From Ciona savignyi (lineage: Eukaryota; Chordata; Ascidiacea; Phlebobranchia; Cionidae): a stretch of DNA of 64,000 bases. The stretch is taken from the NCBI GenBank assembly GCA_000149265.1, contig CH000872.1:62449-126448 (forward strand), given 5' to 3'. Each line of letters starts with the position of its first letter. Positions within the stretch are counted from its first letter, which is position 1. Of the stretch, positions 45,895-58,150 are shown piece after piece. Position numbers and translations under genes: made by a program. The notes under the pieces were generated by a model. That model saw only the letters and a list, made by a program, of their open reading frames with translations. It made no database searches and had not been told where the DNA came from.

Positions 45895-48800
45895 ATGAAT
45901 AACTGCAACGGAAAACACGTTATCTCGGGCGGCAATGAAGACGCCGTGACGTTTCTTAGATCGGTGTTCGATCTTGTAATAAAGGAGGGAGTGGAGAAGG
46001 TAAAGGATGCCTCGACACCCGTCATCGACTTTAAGAACCCAGAAGAGTTGGAACAAATATTAGACTTGAAGATTCCGATGCAATCGTCCAGCCATGACCA
46101 GTTGCTGCATTACTGCGAGCAGGTGTTCAAATACAGCGTAAAGACAGGTTAGTACATTATATTTCAGATAATTAGGGGTTTGGTGTCATTGAACAGCAGT
46201 ACAAACACGGGAAAACTGACTTTAGGGCGAATGGGGCACAAAGTGTTCCGTACCATGGAATGTTAGGAGGAGGATATTCATCTTTATCCCCGTGGATGGG
46301 AAAACCAAGGGGGTTAACACACGGGCAATCGTCAGATCACCTTGCGCCCATCGTCGGGTTACCGGAGCTATTGCAGTGTGTTGTATATGATAGATACGTT
46401 CCTTTAATTTGGTAGAACCCATTAATCCACTGGGTTCAGGCAATGTCCGTAAAGTGCCTTGGCCAAGGACACAACCGACTAGCTAGCGACCAGTTTCGCA
46501 CCTTCAACCTTTCGATTGAAAGGCGACGCACTTAACCGTTAGACCAACGGGCCAACAATATAGGACTAAATCGAACATCGGCTAAAACATGCAACTGATG
46601 TTTTAAAACTTAAATGTGTTGGCTGTTTTTACTGCATTGTGTTTAAAAGTGTTTCCTTACGCAGTTATAAAACAAATATATAATTAAGCTGCAATGATAA
46701 AACGTTCAAACTTGTGTATACAGTGGTCCCTATCACTACATGGTAACATGACTAGCCGCAACATGAGCCGGTTATCTGGGATCGATCAATACGAGTTGTG
46801 CAGCTTACCAGACTGTATGATTGACAGCACTTCCGCTGTTTATGCACTGTCGTAATAGATACCCGATATGCCGATAACATATTATAATTTTAACAAAACA
46901 CAGCATAGTCCACTACTATTTTTAGCATGGTAAATGTACCAAACCGAAAAGTGGTAACTTACTACTAAAACACACAGTTAAAGCGGGTAATTAATAATTA
47001 CTGACACGTGTGCGCCTGTGTTTATTTAAAATCCCAACATCCTATACGTCCAAATAAATGAGGACAATATCTGATAAATATTAAATAGTACGTCATATTA
47101 ATAAGGATTTTTGGACAATTTGATTTTCATTTATGTTTATGCTTTCCCCACAACTACATAAGTGGACAGCAAAATATGTTTGACCAATACTTACGTTAAA
47201 TTAGCACCAAAATCATTCGAATTGATGCTATCTCGACCTAACAAATAAAAATCAGCAGTCAAACAAATAATGGATTTCAAATTTCAGCACATCCGCACTT
47301 CTTCAATCAGTTGTATGCCGGGTTGGATCCATATGGGTTTGCTGGCCAAGTTGTCACCGACGTATTAAACACTTCAATGTGAGTAAAAACAGTTCTATGT
47401 TTGATTCGCAACAACGATGGTTATTATCGGTTTCATTTTAATTCCAAAGGAAACACATTTCTGCGTAACGCTAGTGACAGGCATGTGCGGTCGCCATGCC
47501 ATTGGGTAGAGTTCTTTATCGAATCAGGTTGAAACTTTCAGAAATCGTAACTGCCATGCCCATAGTTTGCCTCGAATATAATTTTTTTAAAACGTGAGGA
47601 AAATTCCCGCTATCGGGAAAATTGTAAGAAAAGGTCAATTTTCAACATTTTTGGCGTTATTGCCAATATCTCCGGATTAGAAAGCAATATCTACCTGAAA
47701 TTTATCCTAAATTTAAAGAACTAGAACACGAATCAGAAAACACAACTCAAATGTAAATTAAAATCCGACTGATTAGGCTGGTGGTTTAGTGCGTTGCTTT
47801 TCAGTCATAGGGTTGCAGGTACGAAACTGGTCGCTTGCAACTGGGTTGTGTCATTGGACAAGGCACTTTCAGACATTGCCTGAAACCCAGTGGATTTACT
47901 GGTTCTACCAAATTTAAGGAACGTGTAAATCATACACAACACACTGCAATAGCTTTATTAACCCGACGGTGGGCGCGAGGTGATCTGACGATTGCCTGTG
48001 TGTTAACCCCCTTCGTTTTCCCATTCACGGGGATAAATATGAATATCCTATTCAACCCTCATTATACCCAGTGTACCTTGAAACAAAATATGCCTAATCA
48101 AGTATAAATAAGACGTAAACAAATATTTAAGATAAAAATATATATTTTAAATATGAACAAAAAAGATGCGTATGCCCCAAACCTATCTGTCACCCTTTTC
48201 CGAAAAATCAGCATTTATTAAATTAAATTCTGGGTAAATTGCGTCAGGGTAATTTCTGAGACACCCAAGAACATAAAAGCACGATTGCCGCTTTGCGTAT
48301 GTTTGGCACCAGTTATTCTTTTTGCAAGCAGAAAACTATAGCGTTTACTCAAAAGGGTTTTTGAAATAGATGTGGTTCACACGCGGTCCCTCTAAATACT
48401 AAAGGACCGCTTGGAGCGCATGGAGCGCTTAAATCGCTTGGAGCGCTTGGATCGCTTACTATACTTCGTAATTACAAAAGCCATGATAATAATGTTATGG
48501 TTGGGGTCAAAGTTAGTTTTGGGGTTAAGATTAGTGTTTGGGACAGGGTTAGAATTACTTTCCATAGCAATCTAAGTGATCCAAGCGATTCAAGCGCTCC
48601 AAGCGGTCCTGTAGTATTTAGAGGCATCCGTTTACACGTGCTTGAAACTCTTGTTATTATTGTATTTCTCCAATCTTTTTTCTTGTTAATTATTGTTTCA
48701 CGTTGAAAATTCGTTCCAGTCAGGCAATTTGGTAAGATTTTTGTCAAAACGAGTTTCAGTTAAAATATCATCAATGTGGGTAGATTATGAATGTACTCAA

Positions 48801-51800
48801 AATGTAAATTTAAACCTAGTCTTTTTCAGCCGCGATTTTTTAGTTAGTCAATACCTAGGAAAATCATTTAGACAATCACTCCAAATAATAAAGAATTTTT
48901 TACTGTATAGCTTAAATTAAGAAAATTAAGATTACTCGAAAAAAATCATAAACATTTTTAAACATTATTTTTATTTATATATATTAACTTTCAGGGATCA
49001 ACACCAGTTTTCGTTTAGTTTTAATAAATTAAATGTTCTCTGTAGTTTCAACTCGTACCTACGTTTACTGCAGAAATTTTATATCGATAATAAATTTAAA
49101 TATTCCACATCCACCAGTTACACCTACGAAGTGGCTCCAGTGTTCGTGCTGATGGAGAAGTATCTCTTACGTCATGTCCGTCAACTCATCGGATACGAGG
49201 GCGGGGACGGGACCTTCTCACCAGGTTCGATTTCATGATATCGTTTATTAACCCCTGTAAAAATCGTTCAGTCCAAATAAATTTCTGAAATATATATTTA
49301 TGTGCGAGAATTTCCTCAGCAGGTTGGTAATTCATTAAGTTTCATTTTGGACTTAACTGAGCCTTACACATATAAACCAACAATTTATTAATAATTTATC
49401 CCTTTTCCAACACAGGAGGATCGTATTCTAACATGCTGGGGATGAATTTGGCACGATTCAACAAATTCCCCCAGGTCGTGCGAGTTGGTATGAGGGGGCT
49501 TCCGCGGATTGTTGCCTTCGTGTCCTCACAGTCACATTACTCGAATAAGAAGAACGCGGCTTTGCTCGGGATCGGCATTGATGACGTTATTCCTGTTGCT
49601 ACTGACAACTGCGGGAGGATGCTCACTAGCGACCTCAAGAGGAAGATTGAAGAATCGAAGGAAGAGGTTTGTTAATAAACTTACTGTTTGCTAAAATACG
49701 ACGGGCACGGGTCATTATTTGGCGTTATCGTTTAAATGCGGGGATTGAATTGGAAACGTTTATAAACGGCGGACGCATTAGGAATGTTCTGTACCATTGT
49801 GTGATTAATTATCAAATGCTCACTAGTTTGTGGTTTACAATAATGATCAGATAGAATGTTACTGTACGCAGGTTGAAACATTTTCCCTGATTACTTGTGA
49901 TTGCGGGCAACACCTGAAGTCTATTGTGTAACATCGTGTTTACTATGCAATATATTGTAGGGTGCTGTGCCGTTTCTTGTGGTAGGAACGTGTGGAACAA
50001 CAGTGCTTGGTGCATTCGACCCTGTGGATGAAATTGCTGATATATGTCAAGATAATAACATCTGGTTACACATTGATGTAAGTATTTTACCCAACNNNNN
50101 NNNNNNNNNNNNNNNNNNNNNNNNNNNNNNNNNNNNNNNNNNNNNNNNNNNNNNNNNNNNNNNNNNNNNNNNNNNNNNNNNNNNNNNNNNNNNNNTAAGA
50201 CATGGACAGAAAGGTAAATCGTACTCAATATGTTATATAAACGTTGCCAACTTTGGCCTGCTGATGGAAAGCAGTTAATAAATGCTATACCAACAGTGGT
50301 TTTGATAAATAATACCTTGAATCTTCACAAAGGTTTTATAATAATTTGACGTTCCATCTGTTTAGGCTGCTTGGGGAGGAGGAGTGTTGCTTTCGTCCAA
50401 ACACCGACATCTGTGCAAGGGGATACACAGGTACATGGTGTCATATGTATCTGTGTTAACTTTAAATATATAGGATGTCCGTAGATCAAACATCTATATC
50501 ATTGTATTAAAGTAATTCTATTATATATCTTGTAATACTTACTGACTGTTAAAAACCAAACCTAATGAGGTTCTCACATTAGGAGTGACTCAGTTGCCTG
50601 GAACCCTCATAAAATGATGATGGCTCCACTGCAATGCTGCATCTTCGTCACCAAACACGACAGTGTCATGAAGAATTGTCAGTCAATTCAAGTACCATAT
50701 CTATTTCAACCTGACAAGACACTATACAGCCCAGAGTATGATATTGGAAGCAAAGTTATTCAGTGTGGGAGGAAGGTTCGATTAAATGATGACTTTGCTA
50801 TTTTATTTTAAAATTCTAATGACTGAACTGTAAAAACGTGTTTTTTTCTCGATAAACATGGTCAGGATTATTATCCACGAGGATATAAATGAGCCAACCA
50901 TCCACACACTGTAATACCTCCAGCAACTCGACGGTGATATCTGTGGGTAAAGCATGGCTTCCCACCCACGAGGATATAAATGAACCAACCATCCACACAC
51001 TGTAATAACTCCAACAACTCGACGGTAGGCATGAGGTGTCTTACGATACCCGTGGATAAAGTCTGGCTTCCCACTCACGAAGATATACATAAATCAACCA
51101 CTCACACACTGTAATAGCTCCAAAAAAACGATTGAGGCCATGAGGTGTCTTACGATACCCATGGATAAAGCCTGGCTTCCCACCCACGAGGATATAAATG
51201 AACCAACTATCCACACACTGTAATAGCTCCAGCAACTCGACTGTGGGTTGGGGTATTTTTCTATATTGATTAATAAATCCTGGTTTCCCAACCACGAGTG
51301 GTTTAAATGTTGAATCCACTAGAGCAGTGGTTCTTAACCTTTTTGATACCGCGCCTCCCTTGCGCGATAAATGACAGTTTACGCCCCCATCTTTAAATAC
51401 AAAAATACAATTTCAATTACATTTTATTAAAAATCACAAATAAGTAAGACGCTTGACATTGTTTTTTTGTAAACTAGCTCTTTTATACATGGTTTAATTC
51501 AACTTCCAGCTTGTTTCTATACTTGGTTTTGATGGCAACTAGTGTAGAAAATGTGTTGTAAATTTATTAAGGCTCGCGCCACCCTAAAAATTTCTGTACG
51601 CCCCTCTGGCGAGGCGTGCCCCCGGTTAAGAACCAATGCACTAGACTGTGTGTATAAGATGTTTTACGTTACCCGAGTTGCGATTTGACACCAATTTCCT
51701 TTGCGATTTCAGGTCGACGTATTTAAGTTATGGCTGATGATGAAAGCGCACGGCAACATTGGTTTGGAAAGTAGAATCAACAAAGCGTTCGATAACGCGC

Positions 51801-52353
51801 AGTACTTGGCAGAATTAGTGAAGAAAACAGATGGGTTTAAACTCGTGTGCGATGTAAGTGTTATTTATTTGTGAACAAAATTGGATATATTGCTACAACA
51901 GTCATTAGTCTAAAATGGTAATTTATCAACAAACCAATGCTTTATCAGCACCGCATGGTATTTTCGGAACCAAAAATAGAAAGCACATGGGTGGAACTCA
52001 ATATCAATTGTGCTGCGGAACCATCGATTAAATTAAGCACTTTATTGTCAAATATTTTGTTCATGTATAACTATTTTCAGCCCGAATGCACGAATGTTTG
52101 CTTCTGGTATCTTCCGAAGAGATTGCGCAAACTTGAGTGGCGGCTTGATGATAAAGCTTTCTGTCAGAAGGTGGCAGCAGTGCCTCCCATTGTCAAAGAA
52201 AAGATGACAACTAGCGGAAGCTTGTTAGTCGGATACCAACCGTTAGCCGGCATGCCAAGTTTCTTTAGAATGGTCGTTATTAACGACGAACTGACCAAGA
52301 GCGACATGCATTTCGTTATAAATGAAATAGAGAAACTAGGACAAGATATATAA
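45895..52353 (+). CDS. CSAD-like: PLP-dependent acidic amino-acid decarboxylase, cysteine sulfinate decarboxylase-like (complete, 9 exons)
   Basis: Exons 45895-46147, 47288-47378, 49118-49224, 49416-49666, 49961-50077, 50366-50430, 50583-50775, 51713-51853 and 52081-52353 total 1491 bases, giving 496 residues, equal to the usual length of CSAD (about 493). Group II decarboxylase landmarks: [94 protein letters not shown] (Asp binding the PLP pyridine N), [10 protein letters not shown] with the Schiff-base Lys, and a C-terminal [15 protein letters not shown] and DSVAWNPHK favour CSAD/GADL1 over glutamate decarboxylase. The enzyme would make hypotaurine (the taurine precursor) or beta-alanine in the cytosol. 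The ATG at 45895 is the first in-frame start, preceded by a TAA-like upstream stop. Confidence 0.88.
46269..46556 (-). repeat. SINE copy in decarboxylase intron 1 (minus orientation)
   Basis: Nearly full-length reverse complement of the family at 36102-36398. The rest of the 46148-47287 intron shows nothing recognised. Confidence 0.8.
47771..48051 (+). repeat. SINE copy in decarboxylase intron 2 (plus orientation)
   Basis: Diverged but nearly full-length copy of the same tRNA-derived family, starting GATTAGGCTGGTGGTTTAGT and ending near GGATAAATATGAATATCC. Confidence 0.78.
48389..48624. mobile_element. Fold-back/MITE-like element with long inverted repeats
   Basis: The left arm begins CCTCTAAATACTAAAGGACC and the right arm ends GGTCCTGTAGTATTTAGAGG, its inverted complement. 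Inside the arms AGCGCTTGGA-type motifs repeat several times (left) with TCCAAGCG complements (right). The spacer carries TTGGGGT/GGGTTAG-like stretches. No target duplication was identified with confidence. Confidence 0.7.
50096..50195. other. Assembly gap (100 N) in a decarboxylase intron
   Basis: Exactly 100 N, shortly after the exon ending at 50077, preceded by TTACCCAAC. No coding sequence appears lost, because exons on both sides join in phase 0 and give a normal-length protein. Confidence 0.99.
50874..51297 (-). repeat. 109-bp minisatellite array 4 (about 3.5 units, minus orientation)
   Basis: Same 109-base unit as the arrays in the obscurin-like gene, in an intron of the decarboxylase gene (50776-51712), more diverged and with one shortened unit. 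Confidence 0.92.
51325..51638. mobile_element. hAT-like MITE (314 bp)
   Basis: Terminal inverted repeats CAGTGGTTCTTAACC and GGTTAAGAACCAATG, flanked by 8-base target duplications CACTAGAG (51317-51324) and CACTAGAC (51639-51646), 7 of 8 matching. TIR and TSD length fit the hAT superfamily. Non-coding. Confidence 0.82.
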
Positions 52354-52576
52354 CATTTGTGGATTTTATTTTTCATCAATTTATTCATGAACACGCAGAC
52401 CGAAACATTTAACTTTCAGCATTATTTAACGTTAAATATAAAGAGCAAAGCACATGTTTCGGATGTTGATCTTAATTCGAATTTCACATTATTCTAAATA
52501 TTTTTTATTTTTATTTTATAAATCATTGTTATTGGTAAAACCATTGACAAAACAGTCAATATAAAAAAATAGAGTA

Positions 52577-52582
52577 AATAAA
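52577..52582 (+). terminator. Poly(A) signal of the decarboxylase gene
   Basis: AATAAA 224 bases after the stop at 52351-52353, in AT-rich sequence. From there to ~53.25 kb nothing else is recognised. Confidence 0.5.
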
Positions 52583-53250
52583 GACCTAGATATAATACAA
52601 CAAAACTACTACACGTCAATCTAAGTATCTCACAATAAAAAAAGTGTTTCACAGTAATAAAAAAATTACAGAAAGTACTATATTAAAAATCTTTTTTTTT
52701 GTTCCAGCATATTAAGTGACTTGTATCTAATAGGTTTACTTTGTAAGCTTAATTTTGTACGATAGTACAATATATTAGTTTAATGTGTTATGCATTTTCT
52801 CGGGTATTTATGTGCTGCTTCTTAGGACATCTGTCGTAATGGTTGCGCATTAGATGTCGAAGCTTGATTCGCCACATTTTGCAGTAGTTATACCAGATCA
52901 TGATATATAATTGTATTGCTTTTAAACTTAAAATCAATTGTCTTATCCAGTCTGGAAATATCGCCTAACTAACAATATTTGCGTCGAAAATAATAATATT
53001 GTGTCGTACTTTTTGTATTCTTGGTTCTGTATTTTAAAAAAAGAAAAAACGAACAAAAACAATATGTATCCCATTTTTTTCAAATGAGACCATAATAATT
53101 AATCAGTTGTGTTAATAGTAGAAAGAATTAGCCCGGGTATTTCAGGCTAAGTAGGGTTTAAAGCAAATGCTTAAAAAATTCAAAATATAAATTACTTAAA
53201 ATATTAGATTCTTTTAATGGACACTAAAATTAATATTAAATTAATAATTG

Positions 53251-53350
53251 CCTGTAGTCATGTTTCTTTTATTCGTCCCAACAGTAATAAACACAACGAA
53301 ATAATGGAATACCATAACTTGGTTAAAACACAAGAACATGTAAAAGCCCG
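53251..53350 (+). repeat. Direct repeat flanking the decayed gypsy fragment, left copy
   Basis: Shares with 54908-55005 the series TAGT(C)ATGTTTCTT, ATTCGT, AACAGTAA, AACGAAATAATGGA and GGTTAAAACACAAGAA. The two lie about 1.65 kb apart in the same orientation and may be LTR remnants or a duplicated host segment. Confidence 0.55.
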
Positions 53351-53492
53351 ATTCGGTTCACAGACCCTACATTTCTCTCCCAGAACCGGATTTATTATTT
53401 TTTAGAGGCCGTCCTCTTTTTTTGGGTTTAGCAACTGTGACAGGTTGTGAACGGTCAACGACGGCAGGCTTAAGGTGGTCAATGGATACATT

Positions 53493-54436
53493 TTAATGTT
53501 TTCTAGACATATCTACTGTAAAATATTTTTCACTGCAATTTAACACTTTAAACAGGCCATCATTTGGAGGGTTTAAAGTAGAACCATATGCGTCTTTGCG
53601 AACAAAAACAAATTCACAGTTATAAAGTGAACGCGGAAGTGACACAGGATAAATGCGATGTCGTGACATTGCTATTGGTAATACATTTTTAATAAATTTG
53701 CTTAATGAATGGAGAAATTCTGATGGTTCAGCGGCATTGCGTATTGCACTGGGAAAATCGCCAGGTACCGGTAGCGTAATTGTGGTTCCATACAATTCTT
53801 CACTTGTCGTTTTGAGTTCATCTTTTGTCACAGATCGGATTCCTAACAGAACCCACGGCAACTTCTATCCAATTATCCAATTAGGGGTGTTTATCCGGGC
53901 CATGAGTGAGCTTTTAAGGTGTCTATGGAACCGTTCAACCAAACCGTTCGCTTGAGCATGAAATGATGTCGTGCAAATTTGTTTGATACCCATCAACTGG
54001 GTAACTATGTTGCCCAAAGTTGCGACGTGAATTGTGCTTCTCTGTCTGAAGAGATCTAGGTTGGTACACCATATCGAGCGACCCAGTGAAATATAAATGC
54101 TTGCGCACAAGTCTCTGTGGTCGCATATGGGATGGGGATTGCTTCCGGCCACCTGCTAAATCAATCAACAATGGTAAATAGATATCAATTGCCGCGAGAT
54201 GGCACATACGGTCCGACAATGTCAATGTTAATATGTTGGAATCGGTTTGTTGGTAGGGGATAGTGTTGCAGCGGAGCACGAGTATGTCGATGTGTTTTTG
54301 CTTTCTGACAGGCCAAGCTCTGTTCAGCCCACGTACAAACTTGCTTCCGTGCCAAGTCCGTGCCAGGCGAACATTGACAACACAAGCTTTTGTGTAGTGC
54401 GATTTGATGGATGAGCAAGCATATGCACCAAGTCAA
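53493..54436 (-). mobile_element. Ty3/gypsy integrase fragment, decayed
   Basis: Minus-strand pieces in shifting frames include LPTNRFQHINIDIVGPYVPS (zinc-binding/core border), TSFHAQANGLVERFHRHLKS (end of the integrase core) and PWVLLGIRSVTKDELKTTSE (C-terminal region). Stops and frameshifts separate the pieces, so no functional protein remains. The family is the same as the plus-strand copy at 56-58 kb. Confidence 0.85.
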
Positions 54437-54520
54437 AAACCTTTCTCAAAAATCACAAAACGTGCAGATTAATCTTTGTTTAATTGTCTGGTACTTTTCT
54501 AGTTCTGGAGGCTCTTCAAG

Positions 54521-54712
54521 TCAATTTAATAGTCGGTTTGCTGTTTGCTGATCCAAGGATGAAACTACGTAGTAGTACTTGGTTCGATCTCTGTAAATTT
54601 TCCTCAAGGCAAACTGTGCCTCTGACTGCTGAAACCACACACTTGGTTGTGTACTCCAAAACGTAGGCAGCTTTAGAGAGAAAGTATTTTGATGGGCTTT
54701 TTGATTTTCCAT
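54521..54712 (-). mobile_element. Gypsy gag fragment, directly upstream of the integrase fragment
   Basis: The minus strand reads KLPTFWSTQPSVWFQQSEAQ, FALRKIYRDRTKYYYVVSSL, typical of the gag start of Ty3/gypsy elements (P.FW...P..WF...EAQF). On the minus strand it is followed almost directly by integrase, so protease, RT and RNase H are deleted between them. Confidence 0.75.
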
Positions 54713-54777
54713 GTTTTGCTTTGCATAGTCTTCAAGGAATTACTTTTCTTGAAATCGGGATCACCAATGTATACTCC

Positions 54778-54890
54778 GACTATCGGAGACCATGTGGCGA
54801 TTATCTACGTTTAAACTCAGTTACGCAAGCCGACCAATATAGCATACCGCACATTCAGGACTTTGCTTTCCAACTAGCTGGATCAGTCGT
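54778..54890 (+). mobile_element. Gypsy reverse transcriptase fragment (plus strand)
   Basis: CGDYLRLNSVTQADQYSIPH, IQDFAFQLAG is the conserved GDYR.LN..T..D.YPIP region of gypsy RT. It is inverted relative to the adjoining gag/integrase fragments. Confidence 0.75.
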
Positions 54891-54907
54891 TTTATCGGAT
54901 GTCATCA

Positions 54908-55005
54908 ATGTAGTAATGTTTCTTGTATTCGTGCAAACAGTAAAATAATAACGAAATAATGGATTAAACACAACGTGGTTAAAACACAAGAAAAGGGCAA
55001 AGCCC
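54908..55005 (+). repeat. Direct repeat flanking the decayed gypsy fragment, right copy
   Basis: Partner of 53251-53350. The following 55010-55680 is AT-rich with nothing recognised. Confidence 0.55.
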
Positions 55006-55680
55006 GCTGGGACGTAGCCAGGTCGCTACATGCCAACATATATTCCAAATTATTAATTATATCTATTTATTTAACAGCGGTATCCCACAAGAATTTCATT
55101 TACCAGGTTGTCACAATTATCAAACTGTAAAGTTGAATTGCATAATGTCTAAACGTACCATTAGTTTGTTTAGCAAGGGCCAATAATGTAAAACTGTATC
55201 ATTAAAGGTAAATGTAAAGATCATCGACAAATTAGCAATCTTGTACTATTGCGTAACATTTTAGACAGACCAGACCGGAAATTATACTATTTAATTTATT
55301 ATAAAACAGTGTTTGCTCCAATTAAGTGAAACTTATTTAAAATCTCAGGAACTGGAAAAACAAGGGACTGAAGGAGTGTTTATAGTTAGTAAAATATCAG
55401 AAATAATAAAAAACTCCGTGCTTAGCTACTGTGATACGTTAGAAGTAATTGCTTAAAAGAATATACCATTATAAATATACATTTTAATAATTAATAACAC
55501 ACTACGAAGCCTATTTTGAAATGTATTTGAGTTACATTGTACTTTAATAAATGCAAATAAAATAGAACTTTTAATGTTATATTTTGTCGTACATGTGTTA
55601 TCCACAAATATTTTAAAACTCATTTTTACTGTATGCTATTTTTACCTAATAACTCTAGTGTTATTCAAAGTTGATATAAG

Positions 55681-55965
55681 AAAGGATATTTATGTTTATC
55701 CCAGTAAATGGGAAAACCAAGGGGGTTAACACATGGGAAATCGTCAGATCATCTCGTGCCCATCGTCGGGTTACCGGAGCTATTGCAGTGTGTTGGGTAT
55801 AATTCACACGTTCCTTTAATTTAGTAGAACCCATTAATGCTCTGGGTTTATCAAATGTCCTTTAAGTGCCTTGGCCAAAGACACAACCGACTAGATAGCG
55901 ATCAATTTCGTACCTTCAACCCTTCGGCCGAAAGGCGACGCACTAACCCGTCGAACTAAAAAATT
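55681..55965 (-). repeat. SINE copy (minus orientation)
   Basis: Reverse complement of the tRNA-derived family, nearly full length, next to the gypsy remnant. Confidence 0.8.
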
Positions 55966-56029
55966 AAGCAATTCGTTAAATTAATTTGCCCCAACTTAAA
56001 CCTAAAGAACTATGTTTCTACCATCATCG

Positions 56030-58150
56030 ATTTGGTGACCGAGCACACAAATCCCAACAACCGTGCACTTATTAGGGAAACGCCTCCGCCGGCCGCTTCT
56101 AACAGCCTCTGCGGCCGGCAAGCAACAAAACCTATTCTATATTCGTGATCGGCGATCAAACCAGAGATTTCTGGTTGGCACTGGAACTGAAATCAGTGTT
56201 TACCCGGTTTCAACAATGCAACGCCGACAGCAAGCGTGTGGACGAATACTGATTGCAGCAAACGGAAGCAGCATCAAGACCTACGACATAACAACAATCA
56301 AGCTGGATTTGGCACCTGGACAATTTTAATAGAAGTTTTCCTTGACAGACATGCCAAAGCCACTTTTAGGATCTTATTTTTTGCGCGTTCATTCATTTAT
56401 GGTGGATTTAAAGAATAATTGCCCTTTACACACGCAATCATTCTCCAGCATTCCATTCCGCAATTCCAACCAAACAGCCTTGCAACTAAACGCAAGCAGC
56501 AACATTTACGCACAACCACTAGCAAAATTCCCTATCATAACAACGCCGAATTTGACACTTCAACTCCAAAGCACCACGTGTAACATTATATTACGACCAC
56601 TGGCCTTCCGTACATGCAAGAGCCCGCCGCTCGTCATCGGAGAAGCTCGAACTAGCTAAAGCAGAGTTTGCAAAGATGTTAAAACTGGAAATTGTAAGAA
56701 GATCGTCGAGTCCATGGTCATCGCCTCTCCACGTGGTATCAAAAGCTTCAGGTTAGTGGAGAAAATGTGGTGACTATCGACGTTTAAACGCAGCTACGCA
56801 AGCCGACCGATATAGCATACCGTCATTCAGGACTTAGCATTCGGCCTTGCTGGATCAGTCGTTTTTTCAAAAATAGATTTGGTGCGAGGCTGCTACCAAG
56901 TCCCGGTTGCACAAGCGGACATTCCAAAGACAGCTGTTATAACCCTGTTTGAATTATATAATTACATGCAAATGTAATTTGGGTTGAAAAGTGCAGCTTA
57001 GACTTTTCAACGGTTAATGGACACCGTCTGTCAATCACTAGACTTCGCCTTCGTGTATTTAGACGATATTCTAGTTAGTAGCAACTCACAAAAGCAACAT
57101 CGTTCACATCTCATGCAGCTCTTTCATCGACTTACGGACAACGAGCTAGTAATAAATGTGGAGAAATGCATTTATAGAAAAATGAGATCGATTTTCCAGA
57201 CCATGTGGTGTGTGGATTCAAGTGGTGTGCAACCCTTGTCAGCTAAAGTGTCAGCCATCCGACGTTTTCCACCGCCAGCCAACGGCCTTTAGGAGTTCGC
57301 TGGAATGATATACTTTTATTACAGATTCCTGCCATCGGCTGCTCCAACTATGTTACCGATTTATAAAGTGTTGGCTTCGAAACGTCCCAAATTGGAATGG
57401 TCGGAAGAATTGCACGTCGCTTTTGAAGAAGAAAAACCTGCCCTGAAACGCGCAACTGTATTGAGCCACACCAGCAAGCACCTACTACTTTAATGATCGA
57501 CGCTTCAGACAAGGCTAATGGTGCAGTATTGAAGCAACACATTCAAGGTACGTGGCGGCCACTTGCATTTTTCAGTCGACATTTAAGACCAGCAGAAATA
57601 AAATATAGCACCTTCGATCGTGACTGTTGGCATTGTATTTGGCAGTTCGACATTTTCTGTATTTTCTAAAAGGCAGAGTTTTAACAGCATACACAGACCA
57701 CAACCCTTTAACAGCTGTTTCACAATTAAAACTTGAAGAGGTTGCAAGTGCGACGTCCGGTAAAACCATTTTGTGTGAAACCTCCACTGTGACCTCGAGA
57801 CCAATTATTTTAAAGACATGGCAAAGAAAAGTTTTTGACTTGGTGCATATGCTTGCTCATCCATCGCGAGCACATTTAACATAGACAGATGTCACACGAG
57901 GAGAATTCACTTAATTTTTTTCTCATGTTAGTTCACTTATGAAAGATGTACCTCAAGACATGTGAGGTCTTTTTTCTCTCTATTTAGCATTGTTGATCGA
58001 TTTAGCAGGTGGCCGGAAGCAATCCCCATCCCAGATGCGACCACAGAGACTTGTGCGCGAGCATTTATATTGCACTGGGTCGCTCGATATGGTGTACCAA
58101 ACCAAATATCTTCAGAAAAAGAAGCTTCCGGGGGTTTGGGTTGGGGTACA
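56030..58150 (+). mobile_element. Ty3/gypsy pol remnant: protease, RT, RNase H, integrase start
   Basis: In order on the plus strand: protease-like RFLVGTGTEISVYPVS (56160-56210; the catalytic D-T/S-G reads G-T-G), RT pieces LEIVRRSSSPWSSPLHVVSK and CGDYRRLNAATQADRYSIP (56680-56830), the RT active site FVYLDDILVSSNSQKQ (57045-57095), RNase H-like LEWSEELHVAF, MIDASDKANGAVLKQHIQ and LTAYTDHNPLTAVSQLKLEE (57390-57740), and the integrase core VDRFSRWPEAIPIPDATTET (57990-58060). Multiple stops and frame changes, plus truncation in the integrase, show a dead element. Confidence 0.88.
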
